DNA of 64,000 bases, taken from Datisca glomerata (taxonomy: Eukaryota; Streptophyta; Magnoliopsida; Cucurbitales; Datiscaceae). Within the stretch, counting starts at the first letter, position 1. Each line of letters starts with the position of its first letter. The notes under the pieces are model-generated. The model did no database searches and had not been told where the DNA came from. It worked only from the letters and a program-made list of their open reading frames with translations. This document shows positions 56,363 to 64,000 of this stretch, piece by piece. Made by a program: the position numbers and the translations under genes. The DNA lies in the NCBI GenBank assembly GCA_003255025.1, contig QANY01002371.1, positions 248,001 through 312,000 of the forward strand, in the 5' to 3' direction.

Positions 56363-56728
56363 CGGAAGGTAAATTATTAACTTCACCAAAGTTTGGATTT
56401 TTGGTCAGCGTATCGCTATGTTACTGTTATGTGATTGGTAAGTTTCATCACATAGGTCCTCATAGACTCCTTGGTACGCTCCCAGTTGTTTGTCTCTTCA
56501 TTGTCCTTCCTTTAAATGTGTCCTCCATACATCTTGGAGGTCTCACGGTCTGTTCCATTACTTGGATTGCCAACGTTAAGCTCTTCGTTTTTGCTTTCTG
56601 GTCAAGGACCTTCGGTTTCACTTGCACCTTTATTTTACACCTTTATTTCTCGTTGCTTGTTTTACCCATCAACATCCATTAGTTTAGATTTATTAAGGTT
56701 CAAATATAATTGGGCAAAAGCAAAATGA
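56363..56728 (+). pseudogene. Wax-ester synthase-like (long-chain-alcohol O-fatty-acyltransferase) N-terminal fragment
   Basis: The frame at 56401 reads VSVSLCYCYVIGKF, then VVCLFIVLPLNVSSIHLGG and WIANVKLFVFAF. This matches the N-terminal membrane segments of the plant MBOAT-type wax synthases, which esterify fatty alcohols with acyl groups in the ER. The start appears as ACG at about 56364, followed by E-G and, after a frame shift, NFTKVWI, in the place where the family has its initiator Met. A second frameshift lies near 56605: the continuation GQGPSVSLAPLFYTFISRCL is in the next frame (56516-56728). The gene breaks off after about 115 codons. Identification is from memory of the family. 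Confidence 0.72.
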
Positions 56729-56996
56729 TCAGAGTCCCACAACTAAGCCGAAATCATATATTAACTAGCATGTGAATTTATCCGTTCTATCAACAAATTG
56801 ATAGTGGTCAAACTATGGAGTCTCCGCAAGGTGAAAATCAAGATAATCACTTCTGTTATAGATTATCAGGAAATGAACGATCACATGCTCTAACAAGCAT
56901 AAGAGAGAAATTCCAATTGACCGTTATTAATCTAGATGTTCAATCCAATCTAAGGTAGAAAATCAAAGCATGCGATCATTATATATAAATATGGTT

Positions 56997-57044
56997 GGAG
57001 CTTTCTCTAAGCATCTCCAGTTGAGCTTTCTCTAAGCATCTCCA
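56997..57044. repeat. 24 bp direct duplication
   Basis: GAGCTTTCTCTAAGCATCTC plus CAGT occurs twice back to back (about 56999-57022 and 57027-57050). Confidence 0.7.
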
Positions 57045-57060
57045 GTGGCCTTTTCTTTGT

Positions 57061-58560
57061 GTTAGGATTGTAGCCTGAAAACACAATAATTATATTATAT
57101 TTATTGAGATAGTTAATTCTGATTAATAATAAATAGTTTATTCTTATATTATATACAATACATTCGTGTAAAATGTCAACAAGCATAATAATACTTGATT
57201 TATGGGTGTTATGGAGTTTAGCTCATGTGAACAAGATATTTAATCAAGAGTTCTTTTTTCTTACATGTAAATATTTAATTTTATAATCTAGTGAAGTTGA
57301 GCACTTTACTAAGAAAATATTATAGTACATTAGCTTTATTATATATAGTGACTTATCTTGGTCACTAGGTATAGTATCTAGTTAATGTACTAGTGCATTT
57401 AGAATGTATTGAAAGGACTAGTAAGTCTGATGTTAAGTAAATTACCATTAAATGAAAATCATGACTCATTGCTATTATTGTATACGTGCTCTCAATCTTT
57501 GAGAGAGTTATGTGATCAAATTTAATAACTTGATTGTTTTGATCTATTAAGAATGAAATTCTATGGGTCAACATATTTCATAAATTGGATAACTGAGTTA
57601 TTAAATAGTGAGTCCATAGATTCTCAATAGTAGAATCCATACACACTTTTAATTAAGTAACATAGTATATTTTAGATTGGAATCTAAAGATACTAAGATG
57701 TGTATATATATCAGGTCGATAGTAGTTAACCTAATTATATACGGTAGTATATTATGGAGGGACATTATATAATGAATACTAGGTCAATGATAGTTACATC
57801 GAGTAATATAAAATATACTTGGAGTTCAATTATGATTTTATAATAGAGTTAATCATAATTCATAATTAATAAATTTGATTATAGGTTTAATCGATAGAGT
57901 GTATTAATTATGCAGTCAAATATATTTTTATCCTTATGGTCCTCATACGAACCTCAGATTTAGATTACGTTGTGATGTGATTTATTTAATAAATAAATGG
58001 CTGAACGTGGATACTCTATAATCAATTAAGTTGTCTAAAATCTAGCTCAATGTCTATTCCAAAGGCCAATGTTAATTAAAATTAATTGTTTATAATTTAT
58101 TTATTTAATTTAAAAATGAAAAAAAAGAACACATGCGGTTGAGGAAATCCCCAACCGCTGCCACGCTGCCTTCACATGGGTCATCCCATGTGAAGAGACA
58201 TGGCTTTTAGTCATTTTAATTGTTGAACTGTTTTTTCTTACAGTTTTGTGATATATATTAAAAACACTGTTTTCGGGAATTTGGTTTTACAAGACTACAT
58301 CTATTGGCCGAAAAAATCTTTTTGAGAAGAAGAAAATATATGAGCTAGTTTTTGTTCTGGTTTTATTCGAGTGTTCACCCACTCCTATTTTTTGTTAACG
58401 GTTCGAGAAATAATTAGAAGATTATGAGATTTTGATTTTGGATTGTCACGCTTTTAGAAATATTTTTTCTAATCAATAATATAATTAGGTTGTTTCTCGA
58501 ATATTTCAAGATCCTGTTTTTTTCCGCTGTGTCTGTAAAAGAAAAAATTCACGGTCTTTG
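57061..58560 (+). repeat. Possible copia-type LTR (start seen, end unclear)
   Basis: TGTTAGGATTGTAGCCTGAAAACAC at 57061 resembles the 5' end of LTRs of large plant copia elements. The interval is AT-rich, lacks genes, and carries a hairpin segment near 58130-58200. I could not find a CA end, a primer site or a target duplication, so this is tentative. Confidence 0.3.
58170..58195. repeat. Perfect 11 bp hairpin
   Basis: CTTCACATGGG (58170-58180), loop TCAT, CCCATGTGAAG (58185-58195). An imperfect GCGGTTG / CAACCGC pair lies just upstream (about 58136-58158). Confidence 0.85.
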
Positions 58561-60418
58561 AAAATTAATCATGAAATTCTCACATCATAATATGACAATA
58601 TAGAAAATAATTAAGAGAGAGAATGAGAAAATAACACCACCATGATTTACGTGGAAAACTCTTAAAGAAACGAAAAACCACGAGGAGATTTTAATAGTAT
58701 TTCATTATGGAGAAATAGTTTAGAAGGCTAATGCAAACTGCATAGCCAACTTGTTTCTCATGGGTGTTGATGGTTGTTGTGTTGTGTTTGGAGTTACATC
58801 TTGCCTTTATTTATAGACTTTCAATCGGTTACATAGAATCTGATACAACTTATCTAATTCTATCTGAAAATAGAATTGACAAAATATTTTCTGAGATTTA
58901 GCTTATCAACATTAACAACTTAGTAAATATTGATTGTCTCACCAATGTAATGGTCTTGATTAACTTTTCTTTGAATTACCACATAGGTAATCCATGTACT
59001 TTTGTCTGATTGGTCTATTCCTCATAACCGCCTAGTTGATCCTACGGGTCTCGCTCTATCTTCTCTTTGATGATGTCTTTGGTCTAGATCTTGTCACGTA
59101 TCATGTGAAATTTTGCATGTACATCTTGTCTATCAGTATTAACATCTTTTTTAATTTAAATTATTTGGCGTACTGTGGCGAATCTAATGGTTGTAGTGAT
59201 TGCTACCAACTTTACCACGGTGATGATTCCGTCAATTGACTTTCCTGGCTTTCATGACATCCTATGCGACTTTTACACTTCAACTACTTTGGTTAGGCGA
59301 GTAGCTGGAGATCAGCTTCTTCAGATTTGTCAACATGACAAATTCAACTATTCTCATAATGCTTCCGTGACATTTGCTTTAATTATTTTTCTTCTCCACT
59401 TATGTGGTCGAACACCGAGAATTATTCATGTTTAGCGTCGATTCCTTCACTTTGATCTTGGATGCTTATGTTTTCTCCTATGACTTAGCTAGGGAACTCT
59501 CTCTCTTACTAGAATCACTTCTCGGGTCATTGACACGTAACGCCCGGACCATTTGGTTTTTAGGGACTCGACCCTCTCAATTGTGGCTAATGTTGTGTTT
59601 CTAATGTTTTATAGTTGTTCTTATCTAGTCCAAAAAATGTATTTTTCTTTTTTAGTAATACTAAAATAAGAAGTTAATATGGGATTATCATTTTCTCCAA
59701 AAGAATCCAAAGGAAATGCTACTGTCAATTGCACATGTGTGCAATTCTCAACCTCCATTAACGTCTCAACCTCCATTAACGTGAGTCTTAAAATAGACCA
59801 CACCATGATGAAGGCTGTGATTGCATAAACGAAGTTTGCACATTGAGACCAACGTATTCAAGATCGTTAAGATCGTCGATTCTAGTCATAGTATCACATG
59901 CCTGATATGACTGTAGCTATGTTATAAACACTGACGAGCTGAATTGACGTGGTGTGCCCATCACACTCACACCATAGAACTATGTGCTTGAGTTGTGTGT
60001 TTTTCGATCACCATCAAATTTGTAAACTTTGACAAAACACAGAAGAAAACAATTCTACACTAATCCATTATCAATGGAGTACCCCAAGCTTTGAACTTTA
60101 AAAAGAAAAAAAATCAAAGGCCTGCTCATCTTCTTATTAGATTGAATCAAACATGTGTCTTATGTCTAAGTTAACCAAAGAGACTTGGGGAAATGTTTTT
60201 TTGTTTAAGTTACAATTTTGTGGAGATGAGATGTTGCAATCCGATTCTTAGTGCTGAGAAAACTTAACCACTATATCTACTCATTTTTATCGACTTGAAA
60301 AAGTAATCCAATTAAGGGAAAAACTTGGTGGTTTAACTGTTTTGAAACCTAGGATTATAGTGATTTAAAATCCCACACCCATTATCTTTCGTTTTCTAAA
60401 ATAGAAACCGTAAACAGT
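58560..60418. other. Unassigned region
   Basis: Short open stretches (59036-59239, 59175-59435, 59404-59604) show no recognisable domain. Positions 59047-59122 recur at 46708-46785. GATTTACGTGGAAAACTC at about 58644 is a phrase often met in plant dispersed repeats. Confidence 0.45.
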
Positions 60419-62383
60419 TGTCGCAACGTGCGTGCGACGCGGAGTGGCGATTAAAAAAATTCATTTTTTAAGGAAAAAAGAAATTTGGAGTCGCCACCAA
60501 TCATTTTAGGGTGTGATTGGTCACCAAATTTTAAGATGAAAATTTTTTGTCTACGAAAACTCAAAGTTGGTCCACAACACCCATAATAAAATGGTTACCA
60601 AATTTAATCAAATGCTATCCATTTTTTTATTTTAAGGCAAATGTTAAAGAGATTTATTTTTAAATGTCCCATTTGAGGAATTTTGTATCATAGAAATGAA
60701 CAAAATAAATTATTTTTAATGAGTGTTTCAAAGACCATTGAAAACAAATTACTTTTTTTTGTATTTTCATATCTTTTTAAATCAAAGCATTATTAGAGTT
60801 ATTCTCGGTATCCCAAGAATAACTCCTCACCTCAGTAGTTCGAGAAATTTGGTATCCCAAAAATCTCAAAGTCCATCGTGGCTTTTTTTGGTGAAAATTA
60901 AATAATAGAAGTAACAAAATCTAAATCTAATTATTAAAATTATAATCCACACATACATGAACATTAATTATAATAATAAGGGAATAATGCAAGAATTGCA
61001 TTATAAGCATGACGATGCAAGAATGCTAAATAAATAAACATGTAAAGGAAATTAATGTTAATAATTACAACAAAATGGAAGTAAAAGAATAGAGATAAGT
61101 TATAGGATGTCAAATTATAGAAAACATAAAATGTTGAGATTATAAAAATACCAGAATAAAGTAAAAACTATATTATGTAATAAATGAAAGAAAAAAAATT
61201 ATAAATATATATACATACATATATATATATATATAAGCTGCGTTGCAGCTCTTGCTGCAACAGAGGAAAAGTTCCTCTGTTGCATCATGTTTTTTTTTTG
61301 TTTTTTTATTTAAATATTATATATTATAATATAATATAATAATAATAATAATATTAAATAAATAAATAAATTTAAAAAAATGATGAAAAATAAACAATAT
61401 ATTTCTTTCACATAAATATGTCTATTTTTTTGACTACTTAGTCCACTAATTGTCATTTTTCTTTCCTTCCCTCATTAGTCATTGCTAATCAAATAGCAAA
61501 GGGGATGATCATGGATGATAATTAGTTCAAACAAGTGTCACAAAATGATGAACATAATATAAAAAAAACTTTGTAGGAAAATTAAAAGTTTCACAATTTA
61601 GATATTTGCATAATCTTGTATAGAGCTTTTATTCTCTATTCTATGCATTGTTATGTGTGAGAAAATTATCCTATGGGATCTTTGCATCAAATGTACACTT
61701 TCAACCCATTAAAAGAGTTGATTCACATTTGGTTAATTTTTCCACCTCTCAAAGCTTTATCATCATCCTCATTAATTAAGTTGATGACAAAGACATCTCA
61801 ATATTCAACTTGTAAAGAAATCATCAAAGCATGAAATTAATATGTTAAGATTTAAATGAGGAGAAATGATAGGGAATGAACAATCCGCTTATGTATGAAA
61901 AAATACAAAAGTTATCAACTACATTCATATGAAGAAGAGAGATGAACAAAATATATTATGAACAAATGTACCAAACAATTAAGCTGCCTTGAGAAGAAAA
62001 GATGGAAGAAGATGAAGATAATAGAAGTGTAGAACCTCTTCCTCTCTCTAAAATCACCTCTCTTTCCAACCCCTCTCTTTCTCACTCTAAAAAATGACTT
62101 CCCCCCCTTTTTTTTACTCCCCAAAAGACCTCCCCTTAAGTGAAGACTTAATTCCTATTTATAGGCAAAATTAGGGTTTGCTTTTTTTTACTTTTAGTAT
62201 TTTTTTCAATTTTTATTTTTTAGTCCTCTTTTTTCAATTTTTACTTTTTAGTCTTTGGACCACTTTTCTTATTTTAGTAAGATTAGTTTTCAAATTATAC
62301 ATATAGTCTTGGATTATTAAAAGAGCCAAAATATAAAGCATGTATATTTCATGTATTAGGCCGGATAAAATACGATATCTACA
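60419..62383 (-). repeat. Gypsy-C 3' LTR (1965 bp)
   Basis: From TGTCGCAACGTGCGTG to GATATCTACA (complement of TGTAGATATC). A TATA element lies near 62155-62162 and a hairpin at 61257-61283. The left flank is ACAGT; the partner flank is outside the window. Confidence 0.92.
61257..61283 (-). repeat. Perfect 12 bp hairpin in Gypsy-C LTR
   Basis: GCAACAGAGGAA (61257-61268), 3 nt, TTCCTCTGTTGC (61272-61283), next to GCTGCGTTGCAGC (61237-61249). Confidence 0.88.
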
Positions 62384-62397
62384 ACTGCCCCCCTTTG
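62384..62397 (-). other. Gypsy-C polypurine tract
   Basis: On -, AAAGGGGGGCAGT directly before the LTR start. It is uninterrupted, in contrast to Gypsy-B. Confidence 0.85.
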
Positions 62398-62479
62398 AGT
62401 ACGCTTCTGATCTCAGAACGTGTACAAAGGTGTAGATAAGTATTTTGATCGGTACAATAATATATGAAATAGGGAATAG

Positions 62480-63031
62480 AAACCTCGACTAAATAAGGCT
62501 CTATGAGATGGAGCGAAATGGACCTGGATAGACACAGGCTTCGACTTCGTTCAATGCAGGTTTGATTTAACTGAGATATTTGAAATGGACCAGGCGCTGA
62601 CACCGGGCTTCGACCGCGACGAAGTTGGGTTCGATTTAACCGAAGATATCTGAAAAGGAAAACGAACCTGGGTGGATGCAGGCTTCGACCTTGACTCAAT
62701 TCGGGTTCGATTTAACCACATTAATTGAAAAGGAAATGGACCCGGCGCTGACACCGGGCTTCGACCTCGACTTAATTCGGGTTCGATTTAACCACATTAA
62801 TTGAAAAGGAAATGGACCCGGCGCTGACACCGGGCTTCGACCTCAACTCAATTCGGGTTCGATTTAACCACATTAATTGAAAAGGAAATGGACCCGGCGC
62901 TGACACCGGGCTTCGACCTCGACTCAATTCGGGTTCGATTTAACCATATTAATTGAAAAGGAAATGGACCCGGCGCTGACACCGGGCTTCGACCTCGACT
63001 CAATTCGGGTTCGATTTAACCATATTAATTG
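62480..63031 (-). repeat. Gypsy-C 3' UTR minisatellite with a 76 bp unit
   Basis: Four units in exact register start at AAAAGGAAATGG positions 62728, 62804, 62880 and 62956. They differ at only a few bases, such as CGACTTAATT, CAACTCAATT and CGACTCAATT. Diverged units with the same vocabulary fill 62480-62727. Open frames here (62379-62699, 62551-62754) are repeat by-products. The array ends at 63031. Confidence 0.93.
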
Positions 63032-63868
63032 ATGTTGAAGTTGACTTATGCAAGTCTCATGACAACAAAAGCTAGACTAATGCATGCTTTAAATGTTGGA
63101 AGGTCATGTGTGAATTTCGAAAGAATATCATTAAGTGATTCATGCACCTGAATTTGTCAAACAACTAATGTGGTGTATGTCTATGAATTGTAATTCTTGA
63201 ACATAAATGTAAAGTAGTGATTTTGAATGCGTGCATGCTATGCATGATTGTGAACCTTTATAAGAAAATTATATGATGATTTTTAAACATATCCAACACC
63301 CTTTAGAACAAACACTTGACCTAGGATCATGGACTCACAATGAAGTATCGAGCATATTTTTAGGAAAATGATACATCCTTATTTATTAGTTTATGCTCCA
63401 GTATTTGGCTCCATATCAGTGGTAAATAATCTCTCTGCTTCTCTTCTGTACTTTTAATTGGGTAATCCTCCAATTTCACTTTAATCTTTGTCATGCGCAT
63501 ATTGACCTTCCTCGTGATGACTTTTTAGATTTTACTTTACAATCAGGTCACCTTTCTTAGTTCCAATTTTTTTTTTCAATTAGCTTTCAACTGACCAAGT
63601 TTATTCTTCTGAGTTATTTCAAGAGTAATTAATGATATCTTAGAACTGAGAGGAATAAGGAATAATGGAAATAAAGAGAAGATGAAGTATATGTATTTGT
63701 CAACTGAGAAAGAAAGAAGAAAAGAAAGGCTCTTCATTGATGATGAACAGTTTTTATAAACGATGGTTTGGAAAAAGAAAATAGAAGAAAAAAATGTAAG
63801 AAGAATTTCTCCAGTATTCGAGACAGTTTTAGCATTTTTTTAACTTCATTTTCCCATACTTAGAGTGG

Positions 63869-64000
63869 TCAAACGAAGTATTTCTTGACTGCATCAGAAT
63901 TAACCGTGTGCGGTAAATCATCTCCATCCATGTTTGTTAGCATGAGAGCTCCTCCCGAGAAAGCCTTCTTGACAATGAAAGGTCCCTCATAATTTGGGGT
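63869..64000 (-). CDS. Gypsy-C integrase C-terminus (partial, runs off window)
   Basis: 44 codons with stop TGA at 63869-63871. The protein ends KKAFSGGALMLTNMDGDDLP, then HTVNSDAVKKYFV, matching the Gypsy-A end at 10367-10490. It is open throughout in the visible part. It is the tail of the gypsy polyprotein, downstream of the integrase core. Whether the whole element is intact cannot be seen here. Confidence 0.85.
   Translation of the reverse strand, partial: TPNYEGPFIVKKAFSGGALMLTNMDGDDLPHTVNSDAVKKYFV

Larger units (their letters stand above)
60419..64000 (-). mobile_element. Gypsy-C: 3' part of a Tat-type element, best preserved copy
   Basis: On -, the end of integrase (64000-63869), 3' UTR with minisatellite, polypurine tract and 3' LTR. 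The visible 43 codons of integrase are intact and nearly match Gypsy-A. The homogeneous minisatellite and intact polypurine tract suggest the youngest of the three gypsy copies. Confidence 0.92.

Noticed and set aside
57061..58560. Confident solo LTR
   Set aside because: Only the TGTTAGGATT start is convincing; no end, primer site or duplicated flank was found.
62379..62754. Minus-strand frames of 67 and 106 codons
   Set aside because: Periodic peptide derived from the 76 bp 3' UTR repeat, not conserved coding.
62700..63031. CRISPR-like regular array
   Set aside because: Units are contiguous 76 bp tandem copies without variable spacers, within a plant retrotransposon UTR.

Overview
The window is plant nuclear DNA, most likely from a eudicot. 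It is AT-rich, contains no intact cellular gene that I can recognise, and is built almost entirely from nested and decayed transposable elements. The plant assignment rests on a block of chloroplast DNA (ycf1 and ndhF fragments), Tat-lineage Ty3/gypsy elements with a second RNase H, several Ty1/copia elements with an initiator-Met-type primer site, and two pieces of plant housekeeping-type genes.

Layout. (1) 1-15437: Gypsy-A, a broken Tat-type element on the + strand. Its gag is split by about 4.1 kb of plastid DNA from the IRb/SSC border (345-4431). Protease, reverse transcriptase, RNase H, the extra RNase H and integrase follow to 10490, then a repeat-rich 3' UTR and a 2.3 kb LTR (12080-14378). 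That LTR is followed by a primer-site region, a leader and a scrap of another LTR, so it is shared by two element copies. (2) 17279-22670: a complete-length but dead copia element on the - strand with 371/372 bp LTRs. (3) 22676-25773: AT-rich DNA with one exon-like piece of a ubiquitin-specific protease and one copia LTR/primer-site remnant. (4) 25774 to about 38150: Gypsy-B on the - strand. Its 3' LTR is interrupted by a solo LTR of the same family, and an hAT-like non-autonomous element lies behind its protease. The whole RT-integrase region is deleted and the 5' LTR is truncated. (5) 39974-44772: copia D (+), with unusual TG...CT LTR ends. (6) 44778-50927: a CACTA-like terminus and several tandem-repeat and polypyrimidine tracts. 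(7) 50928-55501: copia E, a rearranged duplicate of the 3' part of copia D plus its 3' flank, carrying a 2.26 kb solo LTR with a perfect CTTAA duplication. (8) 56363-56728: a wax-ester-synthase pseudogene fragment. (9) 60419-64000: the 3' part of Gypsy-C (-), the best-preserved gypsy copy, with a homogeneous 76 bp minisatellite in its 3' UTR.

No coding sequence here forms a working pathway. The window is mainly of interest as a record of insertion order, recombination, organelle-to-nucleus transfer and repeat birth. Calls of identity between copies were made by reading alignments by eye; no percentages were computed. I did not find a convincing novel functional system. The best candidates for a second look are the hairpin islands in the gypsy LTRs, the GATC-rich hAT-like element with a tRNA-like core, the copia D/E patchwork and the plastid insertion.
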